From contig NZ_JACOPN010000001.1 in NCBI RefSeq assembly GCF_014287875.1, positions 124,001 to 188,000 on the forward strand: DNA of 64,000 nucleotides, given 5' to 3'. Shown here in pieces: positions 44,683 to 54,460 of the stretch. Position 1 is the first letter of the stretch; every line of letters starts with the position of its first letter. Source of the DNA: Flintibacter faecis. Lineage in GTDB: Bacteria > Bacillota > Clostridia > Oscillospirales > Oscillospiraceae. Position numbers and translations under genes: made by a program. Under the pieces are notes generated by a model that saw only the letters and a program-made list of their open reading frames with translations, was not told the DNA's origin and made no database searches.

Positions 44683-47103
44683 ATGAAAGAAAAGCGTGTG
44701 CTTTCTTTGGCCCTGGCGGCGGCGCTGGCCCTTTCCCTGTCCATTCCCGCCGGGGCGGCGGGCGGCTCGTCCTTTTCCGACGTGTCTGACCGGAACACCG
44801 CCGTCAACGCCGACGTGCTGCGGCTGATGGGCGTGGTGGACGGAGTGGGCGGCAACCGCTTCAACCCCAACGCCAACCTGACCCGGGCGGAGTTTTGCAC
44901 CATGGTGGTGAAATTTTTGCAGAAGGGGGACCAGGTGGCTATGAACGCCACCCGGACCATCTTCTCCGACGTGACCAGCCGGCACTGGGCCCTGGGCTAT
45001 GTGAACCTGGCCTCCAGCCTGACGGTGGGGGGCGGCGGCAGCTCCGGCTCCTCCGACGGCAGCGGGGACACCAGCGCCCCCGCTGCGGCCCTCATCTCCG
45101 GCGTTGGCAACGGCCGCTTTGACCCGGATGCCAAGATCAGTCTGGCCCAGGCGGCCACCATCCTCATCCGGGTGCTGGGCTATCAAACCAAGCAGGTGGG
45201 GGCGGTGTGGCCGGAGAGCTATCTGAACCTGGCCGCCTCCATCGGCCTGACCGACGGGGTGAGCGCCGGGGCCTACAGCCCCATCACCCGCGCCCAGGCC
45301 GCCCAGCTGTTCGTCAACGCCCTGTCCTGCAAGACCGGCGAGGGCAGCGACTACTATAAGAGCCTGGGCAGCGCCAAGAGCGACGTGGTGATGCTGGCGG
45401 TGAACGTGGAGTCGGAGGACGGCAGCGTGGCCCGTGGGGCCATCCGCACCTCTGGCGGGACCTATCTGCCCAAGGCGGACAACGTGACCCCCACCGGCCT
45501 TCAGGGCCGCCGGGGCACCCTGGTCACCAACGACAAGCAGGAGATCGTCAGCTTCATCCCCGACGACAGCACCGCCACCACCGTCACCCTGTCCGCCGAT
45601 GCCCAGGCCGCCTATCTGAAGGGCACCGACGGCAAGCAGTACACCATCTCCGGCAGCACCCCCGTCTACACCGCCAGCAAGAGCGACGGGGAGAGCTATT
45701 CCAGCGCCCACACCTCCCTCTACGCCGGCAGTCAGGTCACCCTGTTCTCCCAGCGGGGCAAGGTCGTCTCCGTCTATGTCAGCGGCGGGGCCGTCTCCTC
45801 CGACGGGGATGCGGTGGTGGTCATGGGCCCGGCCAGTGCGGCCACATTCCACAAACTGACCGGCGGTGTGGAAAACTTCTCGATCCAGAAAAACCGCCAG
45901 ACCATCGGCCTGTCCGGCATCAAGCCCTATGATGTGGTGACCTACGACGACCTGTCCAACACCCTCATCGTCTCTGACCTGCGCCTGACCTGCGTGCTGG
46001 AAAACGCCAGCCCCAACTTCAAGGCCCCGGAAAAGCTCACCGCTTTGGGACATGAGTTTGAAGTGCTGGATTCCGCATGGGACAACACGGGAGATTTCAG
46101 CACCGGCAGTCAGGTGGTCCTGCTGCTCACCGCTGACGGCAAGGTGGCCGGAATGGCCAAGCCCAGCGGTGACGTGGGCTCCACCGCCATCGGCACCGTG
46201 ACGGCCAGCTCCGCCGAGGTATTCCTGCCCAGCGGCGGCACGTTGAGCCTGAAGGGCACCGTATCCAGCGGCGACAAGCTGGCCGGACAGCTGGTGTCCA
46301 TCACCTCGGGCACCAAGGGCCAGATCGGAGCCAGCAAGCTGCCCACCCGCCGGGCCGGCAGCGCTTTCCTGGTCAGCGCCATGAAGCTGGACGGCTATAC
46401 CGTCACCCCCGGCGTGAAAATTTACGAGCAGACCAACAGCGGTTCCATGAGCCGCATCACTCTGGGCAGTCTGAACGGGGCGGACGTGCCCGCCTCCTCC
46501 ATCGCCACCTACCATCTGAACTCCTCCAATATGGTGGACTACATCGTACTCAAGGATGTCACCGGCGATGCTTATATCTACGGCATCATGGTGTCCAAGA
46601 CCAACATCACCGAGGAGGAGGTGCTGGTGGTGGACAAGAACGGCAATCCCGTGGTGGACGAGAACGGAAACTGGAAATACACCACCAAGAAGACCGACCA
46701 CAAGACCTGGACCCTGGTCAGCCGCCAGTCCACCCAGTTCAGCACCGAGACGGACTACTCCGGAAAGAACGGGGACTTTGTAGGCGTGTCCGTCGGCCAG
46801 AACCTTAGCGGCGGGACCATGATCCGGGACGTGAAGGAACTCACCGAGATCAGAAACGTCACCCCCAAGGACTTCTTCGAGAAGGACGGCAGCTACTACG
46901 TCACAATCAGCGGCAAGACCTACGCCGTATCGGAAAATGTGGAGTGCTGCAAAAAGGTGGGCGGCAGCCGCTATACTCAGGACGACTGGTTCCAGCAGAA
47001 CACCGGCGCCGAGCGCCTGAACGCCTGCCGGGTGTCTCACCAGAACATGACCATCTACATTGACCCCGTGGGTCAGCAGGTGCGCATTGTGGTGGGGAAC
47101 TGA
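44683..47103 (+). CDS. S-layer-homology-domain surface protein
   Basis: The 806-residue precursor has a signal peptide (KRVLSLALAAALALSLSIPAGAA region), three SLH motifs (about 28-215: RFNPNANLTRAEF, RFDPDAKISLAQA, AYSPITRAQAAQ) that bind pyruvylated wall polymer, and a long beta-rich remainder without recognised domain. It starts 33 bases after the efflux permease, with AAAAGGAG upstream, so both may share a transcript. The exporter could serve surface assembly, but that is speculation. A perfect-type terminator follows. Confidence 0.88.
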   Translation: MKEKRVLSLALAAALALSLSIPAGAAGGSSFSDVSDRNTAVNADVLRLMGVVDGVGGNRFNPNANLTRAEFCTMVVKFLQKGDQVAMNATRTIFSDVTSRHWALGYVNLASSLTVGGGGSSGSSDGSGDTSAPAAALISGVGNGRFDPDAKISLAQAATILIRVLGYQTKQVGAVWPESYLNLAASIGLTDGVSAGAYSPITRAQAAQLFVNALSCKTGEGSDYYKSLGSAKSDVVMLAVNVESEDGSVARGAIRTSGGTYLPKADNVTPTGLQGRRGTLVTNDKQEIVSFIPDDSTATTVTLSADAQAAYLKGTDGKQYTISGSTPVYTASKSDGESYSSAHTSLYAGSQVTLFSQRGKVVSVYVSGGAVSSDGDAVVVMGPASAATFHKLTGGVENFSIQKNRQTIGLSGIKPYDVVTYDDLSNTLIVSDLRLTCVLENASPNFKAPEKLTALGHEFEVLDSAWDNTGDFSTGSQVVLLLTADGKVAGMAKPSGDVGSTAIGTVTASSAEVFLPSGGTLSLKGTVSSGDKLAGQLVSITSGTKGQIGASKLPTRRAGSAFLVSAMKLDGYTVTPGVKIYEQTNSGSMSRITLGSLNGADVPASSIATYHLNSSNMVDYIVLKDVTGDAYIYGIMVSKTNITEEEVLVVDKNGNPVVDENGNWKYTTKKTDHKTWTLVSRQSTQFSTETDYSGKNGDFVGVSVGQNLSGGTMIRDVKELTEIRNVTPKDFFEKDGSYYVTISGKTYAVSENVECCKKVGGSRYTQDDWFQQNTGAERLNACRVSHQNMTIYIDPVGQQVRIVVGN

Positions 47104-47111
47104 ATAAACGC

Positions 47112-47150
47112 CCAGGGAGGGCCGACGAAAGTCGGTCCTCCCTGGCTTTT
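47112..47150 (+). terminator. Intrinsic terminator of the efflux/SLH operon
   Basis: A 15-bp stem (47112-47126 with 47131-47145, one G-T pair), GAAA loop, then CTTTTTGT. Confidence 0.9.
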
Positions 47151-47159
47151 TGTCTGTTC

Positions 47160-47564
47160 TCAGCGGTATCCGGTGGCATCCTTCACGGTGTTCTCCACGC
47201 CGTTTTTGGCCTCTTTGGCGGCGTTTTTTACATCGCCTGCGGCCTTCTCCCCGGCGTTTTTCACGTCCCGCCCCATATCTTTGGCGGCCTTTTCCGTGTC
47301 GTCCAGCATATCCCGCACGTCCTGGGTGAAGTCCCGCTGCGCCCTGCCCGCCCGGTCCCGGATCTTTCCGGTGCGCCCGGCGGAGTAGTGCCCGTCCTCC
47401 AGATAGTCATAGGCGCTGCGGGCGCTGCGCTGGTCCGGGCCGCTGTTGCCCGTGCCGGTGCGGCTGGCCGTGGGGTCGCCGCTGTTGGCGGTGCCGCCGC
47501 AGGCCGTCAGGCCCAGCGACAGGACCAGGGCGGCTGCCGCCGCCGCGTATTCCCGTCTGCTCAC
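47160..47564 (-). CDS. Lipoprotein with amphipathic repeat tail
   Basis: The 134-residue precursor has a signal peptide with lipobox LTAC (Cys near 21) and a low-complexity Thr/Gly/Ser stretch. Its C-terminal half has charged 11-residue-like repeats (KAAKDMGRDVKNAGEKAAG, then KNAAKEAKNG), similar to LEA or apolipoprotein-like amphipathic helices. The GTG start at 47564 has only a weak GGGGG site. Function unknown; stress or surface role is inference. Confidence 0.68.
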   Translation of the reverse strand: MSRREYAAAAAALVLSLGLTACGGTANSGDPTASRTGTGNSGPDQRSARSAYDYLEDGHYSAGRTGKIRDRAGRAQRDFTQDVRDMLDDTEKAAKDMGRDVKNAGEKAAGDVKNAAKEAKNGVENTVKDATGYR

Positions 47565-47716
47565 TGTGCATTCCCCCCGCTTGTTGCTGCGGAAGTTCCA
47601 TCCGGGGCTTATTGTGTGCGTTTTTGTTGGGAATGATGCTGGAATTTTTTGCGCTGACTTTGCGCTTTCCGGCGAAAAATTCCCGCCTCTTCGGCAAAAA
47701 AACTCTTTCCCTCCCC

Positions 47717-47802
47717 TTGCATTTGCACGCCCGGTATGGTATAGTCTTATTGTAATTAAGGTAGTATTGGTAAGAGTGGGGTCAAGGCTCCGCTCTTTTT
47801 GA
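47717..47802 (+). promoter_or_regulatory. Promoter and attenuator-like leader of the rimP-nusA operon
   Basis: TTGCAT (47717-47722), 17 bases, TATAGT (47740-47745), then a hairpin AAGAGTGGGG/CTCCGCTCTT (47772-47781, 47788-47797) followed by T5. A terminator hairpin between promoter and rimP is a common feature of this operon in Firmicutes and may couple expression to NusA or ribosome supply. Confidence 0.78.
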
Positions 47803-47855
47803 TTGACTAAATGGGCCGAAGCACCTGTTTTTCGGCCCGGTGGGAGGAGTATTCC

Positions 47856-48311
47856 ATGGCAAAAGTGACCGACGTTGTGGCCCAGCTGGCCGCCCCTGTG
47901 GTGGAGCAGGCGGGCTGCTCCCTTTGGGACGTGGAGTATGTGAAGGAGGCCGGGGAGTGGTTCCTGCGGGTGTATATCGACAAGGAGGGCGGCGTGTCTA
48001 TCGACGACTGCGAGGCCGTGTCCCGTCCCCTGTCCGACCTGCTGGACGAGGCCGACCCCATCGAGGGCAGCTATACCTTCGAGGTGTCCTCCGCCGGGGC
48101 GGACCGGGTGCTGAAAAAGCCCGAGCACTTCGCCCGGTTCCAGGGGCAGGAGGTAGAGGTCAAGCTCTATCGCCCCCGGGACGGCCGAAAGGACTTTGTG
48201 GGCGTGCTCCGGTCCTGGCAGGACGGAGACGTGACCCTGGACGTGGGCGGCGAGCCCGCCATCTTTGAAAAAAAAGAGATCGCGCTGGTACGGCTGTACC
48301 CCCGCTTCTGA
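47856..48311 (+). CDS. rimP: Ribosome maturation factor RimP
   Basis: The 151-residue cytoplasmic protein is needed for 30S maturation. Both family domains are present: the N-terminal alpha/beta domain (VVAQLAAPVVEQAGCSLWDVEYV, then FLRVYIDKEGGVSIDDCE) and the C-terminal SH3-like domain from about residue 85. ATG at 47856 follows GGGAGGAG. First gene of the long translation operon that runs to ribF. Confidence 0.96.
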   Translation: MAKVTDVVAQLAAPVVEQAGCSLWDVEYVKEAGEWFLRVYIDKEGGVSIDDCEAVSRPLSDLLDEADPIEGSYTFEVSSAGADRVLKKPEHFARFQGQEVEVKLYRPRDGRKDFVGVLRSWQDGDVTLDVGGEPAIFEKKEIALVRLYPRF

Positions 48312-48331
48312 TACTTTAGGAGGAACACACT

Positions 48332-49516
48332 GTGGCTAAGAGAACGACAAAACCCGCAAACAGCAATGAACTGGACGGCAAGGAGTTTTTTGCCGCCATC
48401 GCCCAGATCGAGCAGGAGAAGGGCATCAAGCCCGGTTATATGATGGAGAAGATCACCCAGGCTCTGCTGTCCGCCTATCGCCGGGACCACGAGGGCGTGG
48501 GCGACAACCTGGTCATCGACGCCGATCCCGACACCTGCACCGTCCGCCTGTTTCTGAAGAAGGACATCGTGGAGGAGGTAGACAATCCCGCCACCGAGAT
48601 CAGCCTGGAGGAGGCCCGCCTGGTCCTGCCCCAGGCCCAACTGGGCGACGTGGTCCGCATGGAGATCAAGCCCAAGAACTTTGGCCGCGTGGCCGCCCAG
48701 ACCGCCCGCCAGGTCATCGTCCAGGGCATCCGCGAGGCCGAGCAGGGCATGATCTATGACGAGTTCTGCAACAAGGAGCACGAGCTGCTCACCGGCATCG
48801 TCACCCGCATCGACCCCCGCAACGGCTCCGTCACCCTGCGCATCCACTCCGGCTCCGAGTTCACCGATGCCTATCTGGGCACCAACGAGCAGGTGAAGGG
48901 CGAGCACTATGTAGAGGGTCAGCGCCTGAAGGTGTATGTGGTGGAGGTCCGCCACGCCACCAAGGGCCCCCAGGTCCTCATCTCCCGCACCCACCCCGGC
49001 CTGGTCAAGCGCCTGTTCGAGATGGAGGTGCCCGAGATCTACGACGGCACCGTGGAGATCAAGTCCGTGGCCCGTGAGGCCGGCTCCCGCACCAAGCTGG
49101 CCGTGTGGTCTGCCGACCCCAACGTGGACCCCATCGGCGCCTGCGTGGGCCCCAAGGGCCAGCGGGTGAACACCATTGTGGAGGAGCTCAAGGGCGAGAA
49201 GATGGACATCATTCGCTTCTCCGAGGACCCTGCCCAGTACATCGCCGCCGCCCTGTCCCCCGCCGACGTTGTCAGCGTGGAGGAGCTGCCCGACGGCAAG
49301 AGCTGCCGGGTGGTGGTCCCCGACGACCAGCTGTCCCTGGCCATCGGCAAGGAGGGCCAGAACGCCCGTCTGGCCGCCAAGCTCACCGGCTATAAGATCG
49401 ACATCAAGCCCGCCTCCGCCCCCGCTGAGGACCCCGCCGAGGCCGAGGACCTGTTCGCTGAGTCCGCCCCCGCCGAAGAGACCGCCGAGAGCGAGACTGC
49501 CAAGACCGAAGAATAA
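48332..49516 (+). CDS. nusA: Transcription termination/antitermination factor NusA
   Basis: The 394-residue RNA-polymerase-binding protein has the N-terminal domain ([15 protein letters not shown]), an S1 domain (about 130-200) and two KH domains ([21 protein letters not shown] and [19 protein letters not shown]). The C-terminus is acidic and Ala-rich (about 355-394), with no E. coli-type repeats. GTG start at 48332 has TAGGAGGA before it. Regulates pausing and termination, and may act at its own operon leader. Confidence 0.97.
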   Translation: MAKRTTKPANSNELDGKEFFAAIAQIEQEKGIKPGYMMEKITQALLSAYRRDHEGVGDNLVIDADPDTCTVRLFLKKDIVEEVDNPATEISLEEARLVLPQAQLGDVVRMEIKPKNFGRVAAQTARQVIVQGIREAEQGMIYDEFCNKEHELLTGIVTRIDPRNGSVTLRIHSGSEFTDAYLGTNEQVKGEHYVEGQRLKVYVVEVRHATKGPQVLISRTHPGLVKRLFEMEVPEIYDGTVEIKSVAREAGSRTKLAVWSADPNVDPIGACVGPKGQRVNTIVEELKGEKMDIIRFSEDPAQYIAAALSPADVVSVEELPDGKSCRVVVPDDQLSLAIGKEGQNARLAAKLTGYKIDIKPASAPAEDPAEAEDLFAESAPAEETAESETAKTEE

Positions 49517-49518
49517 CT

Positions 49519-49574
49519 TGTCATTCCGAGGAGCGCAGCACCCGCAAGGGGCTTCGCCCCTCCTGGCAATGACA
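49519..49574. repeat. Dispersed inverted-repeat element, copy 2, inside the nusA operon
   Basis: Arms TGTCATTCCGAGGAG (49519-49533) and CTCCTGGCAATGACA (49560-49574) pair with two mismatches, around a GGGGC/GCCCC core. This is a short form of the element at 40587-40710. It starts two bases after the nusA stop and will fold into a long hairpin in the operon mRNA. Confidence 0.75.
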
Positions 49575-49635
49575 TTTCAAACAAGGCCCGGGCGGCCACC
49601 GGCCGCCCCCACCATATGAAAAGGGGTTGTGACGT

Positions 49636-49911
49636 TTGCCCAAAAAGATTCCCATGCGCCAGTGTGTCGGCTGCCGGGAGATGAAACCGAAAAAAGAGCT
49701 CATCCGGGTGGTGCGCTCCCCCGAGGGGGCCGTGAGCCTGGACTTTAAGGGCAAGCTGCCCGGACGGGGGGCCTATGTGTGCCCCGACCCGGCCTGTCTG
49801 GCCCGGGCCCGCAAATCCAAGGCCCTGGAGCGCGCCTTCTCCGCCGCCCTCCCCCCCGAGGTGTGGACGGCTTTAGAAGAGCAGATGAAGGAGGTGCCCG
49901 CCGATGGCTAA
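49636..49911 (+). CDS. rnpM: YlxR-family RNase P modulator
   Basis: The 91-residue basic protein has the YlxR signature MRQCVGCREMKPKKELIRVVR and GRGAYVCPDPACLARARK. Recent work names the family RnpM, which binds and modulates the RNase P RNA. A TTG start at 49636 is used after AAGGGGTTGTG. It overlaps the ylxQ start by eight bases. Confidence 0.92.
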   Translation: MPKKIPMRQCVGCREMKPKKELIRVVRSPEGAVSLDFKGKLPGRGAYVCPDPACLARARKSKALERAFSAALPPEVWTALEEQMKEVPADG

Positions 49912-50554
49912 CGACCCCATTCTTCACCTGCTGGGTCTGGCCAAAAAGGCCGGGCGGCTGGAGATCGGCGAGGAGCCCGTAGGGGCCCTGTGCCGCGCCC
50001 GCCACGCCCGGCTCATCCTGCTGGCCAGCGATGCCGCCCCCAACACCCGCCGCCGCTGCGCCCACTTCGGCGAGATCGGCAATGTGCTGTGGCTGGAGCT
50101 GCCCGCCACCAAGGCGGAGCTGGGCTTCTGCCTGGGCCGCACCTCCTGCGCCATGCTGGCCCTGAGCGACGCGGGCTTTGCCGCATCCATTGTAGAAAAG
50201 CTCTCCGCCCAAAACCCGGAGCGCTATGGCCCCGCCGCCCAGCAGCTGCGGACCAAAGCCGACCGGATGCTCCAGCGCCAGCGGGAAAAGCGTCAGCACG
50301 AAAAGAATCTGCGCCAGGGCAAGCACAAGCCCTGGGCTCCGCCCCCCCAGCCCAAGCAGGAGCAAACCGCGAAAGATTCCAAGTCTCAGGGCGGCCCGGA
50401 CCGGAAAAAGTCCCGGCCTGCCCGTCCTACGAAGCCGCACCGCCCCGGGGATACGGCTTCCCACGCCAAGACCGGGTCCGCCCGGCCCAGCCGTTCCAGC
50501 AAGCCCGGCCCAGGCGGCCGACGTCTGACCGGCAAATTCCGGCACGATTCCTAA
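49904..50554 (+). CDS. YlxQ, L7Ae-type K-turn RNA-binding protein with basic tail
   Basis: The first 105 residues are an L7Ae/L30e/S12e-Gadd45 domain (ILHLLGLAKKAGRLEIGEEPV, LILLASDAAPNTRRR) that binds K-turn RNA, as in YlxQ. The usual family member stops there. Here about 110 additional residues follow, very rich in Lys, Arg, Pro and Gln (REKRQHEKNLRQGKHKP), with no predicted fold. The frame is continuous and the same GC-rich codon use applies, so the tail looks genuine. It may add RNA affinity. Confidence 0.88.
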   Translation: MANDPILHLLGLAKKAGRLEIGEEPVGALCRARHARLILLASDAAPNTRRRCAHFGEIGNVLWLELPATKAELGFCLGRTSCAMLALSDAGFAASIVEKLSAQNPERYGPAAQQLRTKADRMLQRQREKRQHEKNLRQGKHKPWAPPPQPKQEQTAKDSKSQGGPDRKKSRPARPTKPHRPGDTASHAKTGSARPSRSSKPGPGGRRLTGKFRHDS

Positions 50555-50575
50555 GAAACGAGGTGGCTTCCCCCT

Positions 50576-52975
50576 ATGATGATAAAATATCCCATCCACA
50601 AGGTGGCCAAGGACTTTAAGAAAGGCAGCAAAGAGCTCCCCTCCAAAGAGGTCATGGACATCCTGACCCAGTATGGTCATCCCCCCAAGAACCACATGCA
50701 GCCCCTGACCGATCAGGAGCTGTCCATCGTGTTCGAGTATCTCACCCAGCACAACCAGATCGACTCCATCGAGTCGGTGTACGCCGATGTCTATCACGAT
50801 GCCAAGCCCGCCGCCAAGCAGGCCGCCCCTGCCGCCGCTAAGCCCCAGCAGGCCAAGGCCGCTCCTGCCCAGCAGCACAGCCAGAGCGCTCAGAGCAATC
50901 ACGCCCAGGCCCACAACAAGGGCCAGCAGCAGGCTCCCGCCGCCAAGCAGCCCCAGCAGACCGTCACCCAGCCCACCTCCCGCATCCCCGCCAAAAAGGT
51001 GGTGGACACCCGGGGCGGCGGCAGCGTGAATCTGGATAAGTATGACGAGCGGCTGGAGTCCTTCACCAGTGAGAAGACCCAGGACCGGGGCGGCAAGCAG
51101 AAGTTCCAGGGCCGCAACGCCCAGCGTCAGCGGGGCGGCAAGCAGGCCGGCAGCTTCGGCAACAAGCGCCGCCAGGAGGAGCAGGACCGTCTGCGCCGCC
51201 TCCAGCTGGAGATCGCCAAGAAGGCCCCCGTGAAGGTCATGATCCCCGACGAGATCAGCGTGGGCGAGCTGGCCAGCCGCATGAAGAAGACCGGCGCGGA
51301 AGTGGTCAAGTGCCTGATCAAAAACGGCGTGATGGCCTCCCTCAGCGACGTGATCGACTATGACACCGCCGCCATCATCGCCGAGGAGATGGGCTGCAAG
51401 GTGGAAAAAGAGGTGGTCGTCACCATCGAGGAGAAGCTGATCGACACCACCGAGGACAAAGAGGAGGACCTGGTCCCCCGCGCCCCCGTGGTGGTGGTCA
51501 TGGGCCACGTGGACCACGGCAAGACCTCTCTGCTGGACTATATCCGCCACGCCAACGTGGTCTCCGGCGAGGCCGGCGGCATCACCCAGCACATCGGCGC
51601 CTATCAGGTGAACGTAAAGGGCAGCCCCGTCACCTTCCTGGACACCCCCGGCCACGAGGCCTTCACCGCCATGCGCGCCCGTGGCGCCATGATCACTGAC
51701 GTGGCCATTCTGGTGGTGGCCGCCGACGACGGCATCATGCCCCAGACCGTGGAGTCCATCAACCACGCCAAGGCCGCCGAGATCCCCATCATCGTGGCCA
51801 TCAACAAGATGGATAAACCCACCGCCAACCCCGACCGCATTATGCAGCAGCTCACCGAGTATGAGCTGGTGCCCGAGGAGTGGGGCGGCGACACCATCAT
51901 CTGCCCCATCTCCGCCAAGACCGGCCAGGGCATCGACAACCTGCTGGACATGGTGGTCCTCACCGCCGAGATGCGGGAGCTGAAGGCCAACCCCAACCGT
52001 GCCGCCCACGGCGCTGTCATCGAGGCCCGGCTGGATAAGGGCCGCGGCCCCGTGGCCACCCTGCTGGTCCAGAACGGCACCCTGCATCAGGGCGACGTGA
52101 TCATCGCCGGCACCGCTGTGGGCCGTGTCCGGGCCATGACCGATGCCCGGGGCAAGAAGCTGGCCGAGGCCGGCCCCTCCGTCCCCGTGGAGATCATCGG
52201 CATGGGCGAGGTGCCCGGCGCGGGCGACGAGTTCCACGCCGTGGCCGACGAGCGCATGGCCCGGGAACTGGTGGAGCAGCGCAAGCACGAGCAGAAGGCC
52301 GCCGCCGCCAACCCCGTGGGCAAGGTCTCTCTGGAGGATCTGTTCAGCCAGATCCAGGCCGGTGAGATGAAGAACCTGAACATCATCGTCAAGGCCGATG
52401 TCCAGGGCTCTGCCGAGGCCGTGAAGGCCAGCCTGGAAAAGCTGTCCAACGAGGAGGTCCGGGTGCGGGTCATCCACTGTGCCGTGGGTGCCATCAGCGA
52501 GAGCGACGTGATGCTGGCCTCCACCTCCGGTGCCATCATCGTGGGCTTCAATGTCCGCCCCGATGCCAACGCCAAGGAGTCCGCCGCCCGCATGAACGTG
52601 GATATGCGCATGTACCGGGTCATTTACGATGCCATCAACGAGGTGGAGACGGCCATGAAGGGCATGCTCACCCCCAAGTTCAAAGAGGTGGACCTGGGCC
52701 GGGCCGAGGTGCGCAGCGTGTTCAAGATCACCGGCGTGGGCATGGTGGCCGGCTGCTATGTGCTGGACGGCAAGATGCAGCGGGGTGCCCAGATGCGCCT
52801 GCTGCGGGACAACATCGTCATTTACGACGGTGCCATCGCCTCCCTCCAGCGCTTCAAGGACTCCGTCAAGGAGGTGGCCGCCGGTTACGAGTGCGGCATC
52901 ACCTTCGAGAAGTTCCAGGACATCAAGGAGGGCGACATCATCGAGGCCTTCCTGATGGAGCAGATCCAGGTCTGA
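50576..52975 (+). CDS. infB: Translation initiation factor IF-2
   Basis: The 799-residue GTPase places initiator tRNA on the ribosome. The N-terminal part (1-230) is variable: a helical start, then Gln/Ala/Pro-rich linker. The conserved IF2-N domain ([23 protein letters not shown]) precedes the G domain with [12 protein letters not shown] (about 309-320), DTPGHEAF and NKMDKP, then domains II, III and IV. Starts ATGATG at 50576 with GAGGTGG before it. The operon order matches Bacillus and Clostridium. Confidence 0.97.
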   Translation: MMIKYPIHKVAKDFKKGSKELPSKEVMDILTQYGHPPKNHMQPLTDQELSIVFEYLTQHNQIDSIESVYADVYHDAKPAAKQAAPAAAKPQQAKAAPAQQHSQSAQSNHAQAHNKGQQQAPAAKQPQQTVTQPTSRIPAKKVVDTRGGGSVNLDKYDERLESFTSEKTQDRGGKQKFQGRNAQRQRGGKQAGSFGNKRRQEEQDRLRRLQLEIAKKAPVKVMIPDEISVGELASRMKKTGAEVVKCLIKNGVMASLSDVIDYDTAAIIAEEMGCKVEKEVVVTIEEKLIDTTEDKEEDLVPRAPVVVVMGHVDHGKTSLLDYIRHANVVSGEAGGITQHIGAYQVNVKGSPVTFLDTPGHEAFTAMRARGAMITDVAILVVAADDGIMPQTVESINHAKAAEIPIIVAINKMDKPTANPDRIMQQLTEYELVPEEWGGDTIICPISAKTGQGIDNLLDMVVLTAEMRELKANPNRAAHGAVIEARLDKGRGPVATLLVQNGTLHQGDVIIAGTAVGRVRAMTDARGKKLAEAGPSVPVEIIGMGEVPGAGDEFHAVADERMARELVEQRKHEQKAAAANPVGKVSLEDLFSQIQAGEMKNLNIIVKADVQGSAEAVKASLEKLSNEEVRVRVIHCAVGAISESDVMLASTSGAIIVGFNVRPDANAKESAARMNVDMRMYRVIYDAINEVETAMKGMLTPKFKEVDLGRAEVRSVFKITGVGMVAGCYVLDGKMQRGAQMRLLRDNIVIYDGAIASLQRFKDSVKEVAAGYECGITFEKFQDIKEGDIIEAFLMEQIQV

Positions 52976-53000
52976 GCAATTTTCTAAACCAACCATTTTG

Positions 53001-53028
53001 TGGGGGCGGGCGTTTTCGCCCGCCCCCA
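53001..53028 (+). other. GC-rich hairpin between infB and rbfA
   Basis: A perfect 12-bp GC stem with TTTT loop (53001-53012, 53017-53028), no T run after it. It may stabilise mRNA or slow the polymerase; not a standard terminator. Confidence 0.7.
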
Positions 53029-53066
53029 TTCGCATATCTCCCAGAAGCTAAAGGAGGAATTCTGTT

Positions 53067-53453
53067 ATGGCAAGCAATCGGATCGGACGCATCAACGAGG
53101 AGATCCAGCGGGAGCTGGCCTCCCTTATCCCCAACGTGAAGGACCCCCGGGTATCCGGGCTCATCTCCGTCACCGCCGTGGACACCACCCCCGACCTGCG
53201 GTACGCCAAAATTTATATCAGCGTGCTGGATAAGAGCGACTGCGCCCAGGTGCTCAAGGGCCTGAAATCCGCCTCCGGCTATCTCCGCCGGGAGCTGGGC
53301 CACGCTCTGCAGCTGCGCTATACCCCGGAGCTCACCTTCGTCCGGGACGACTCCATCGACCAGGGCGCTCACATCCTAGATATGCTCCGCAACCCCAACG
53401 TGGTCAAGCCCGCCAATCCCGCCAACGAGCACATCCATCTGGACGAGGAGTGA
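53067..53453 (+). CDS. rbfA: Ribosome-binding factor A
   Basis: The 128-residue KH-like protein aids late 30S assembly and cold adaptation. Signature stretches are RIGRINEEIQRELASLI, VSGLISVTAVDTTPDLRYAK and LRYTPELTFVRDDSIDQGA. AAAGGAGG precedes the ATG. Sits between infB and the DHH phosphoesterase gene as usual. Confidence 0.96.
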   Translation: MASNRIGRINEEIQRELASLIPNVKDPRVSGLISVTAVDTTPDLRYAKIYISVLDKSDCAQVLKGLKSASGYLRRELGHALQLRYTPELTFVRDDSIDQGAHILDMLRNPNVVKPANPANEHIHLDEE

Positions 53454-53458
53454 ATACC

Positions 53459-54427
53459 ATGAGCGCTTCCATCTCCATTCAGGCCGCCGCCGACTTTCTC
53501 CGTGACCACGACGGCTATCTCATTCTGACCCACCTGCGCCCCGACGGGGACACGGTTGGCTGTGCCGCCGGGCTGTGCCGGGCCCTGCGCCAGCTGGGCA
53601 AAACGGCCTATATTCTGCCCAACCACCAGGCCTCCTCCCTCTTCACCCCCTATTTTCAGGGGCTGCTGGCCGGGGATGACTTTGTGCCGGACACGGTGGT
53701 GTCGGTGGACATCGCCGCCCGGGGGCTGTTTCCCGACAACGCCCGGGAATATCTCACCCGGGTGGACCTGGCCATCGACCACCACCCCTCCCAGGAGTTT
53801 TTCGCCGCCCGTACCTGTCTGGACGCAGAGCGGGCCGCCTGCGGCGAGCTGATGTACGACATTCTCCGCCTGCTAGGCCCCATCACTGCCGACATCGCCA
53901 CGCCCCTGTATGTGGCCGTGTCCACCGACTGCGGCTGCTTTGTCTATGGCAACACCACCGCCGCCACCCACCGGGTGGCCGCCCACCTCATCGACTGCGG
54001 CATCCCCCTCGCCCAGCTGAACAAGCGGCACTTCCGCACCAAGAGCATCCGCCGTCTGCGGCTGGAGAGCGCCATCATCGCCGGGATGCAGCTCTATGAC
54101 CAGGGGACCATCGCCGTGGCCGCCCTCACTCTGGACATGATGGCCGCCGTGGGAGCCGACGAGCGGGATGCGGAGGACATCGCCGCACTGGTGGGCCAGC
54201 TGGAGGGGGTCAGCACCAGTGTGACCATCCGGGAGCTTGCCCCCGGCAGGTGCAAGATCTCCCTGCGTACCGACCCCGACGACTTAAATGCCAGCACCGT
54301 ATGCGCCCTGATGGGGGGCGGGGGACACGCCGCCGCCTCCGGGGCCACCCTGGACCTGCCGGTGGAGGAGACCCGGGCCGCCGTGCTGGATGCCATCCAC
54401 CAGGTAAAGGGCTCCGCCCTTACCTGA
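53459..54427 (+). CDS. nrnA: NrnA-type DHH phosphoesterase (oligoribonuclease/pAp phosphatase)
   Basis: The 322-residue enzyme degrades short RNAs and 3'-phosphoadenosine 5'-phosphate. It has the DHH domain motifs (THLRPDGDTVGC, VDIAARG, AIDHHPSQEF) that bind two metal ions and the DHHA1 C-terminal domain with GGGGHAAASGA. ATG at 53459 is preferred to the in-frame GTG at 53450, which overlaps the ribosome site GAGGAG. Four bases from rbfA, so coupled. Confidence 0.93.
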   Translation: MSASISIQAAADFLRDHDGYLILTHLRPDGDTVGCAAGLCRALRQLGKTAYILPNHQASSLFTPYFQGLLAGDDFVPDTVVSVDIAARGLFPDNAREYLTRVDLAIDHHPSQEFFAARTCLDAERAACGELMYDILRLLGPITADIATPLYVAVSTDCGCFVYGNTTAATHRVAAHLIDCGIPLAQLNKRHFRTKSIRRLRLESAIIAGMQLYDQGTIAVAALTLDMMAAVGADERDAEDIAALVGQLEGVSTSVTIRELAPGRCKISLRTDPDDLNASTVCALMGGGGHAAASGATLDLPVEETRAAVLDAIHQVKGSALT

Positions 54428-54460
54428 GAGAACCAGACAGAAAAGGAGAGGACCTTTCCC

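Noticed and set aside
53001..53028. Terminator splitting the infB and rbfA genes
   Set aside because: Strong GC stem but no T run, and the gene order is conserved as one operon.
49745..53035. Minus-strand frame of about 1096 codons opposite ylxQ and infB
   Set aside because: Same artefact of GC-rich codon use; Gly/His/Leu repeats without domain.
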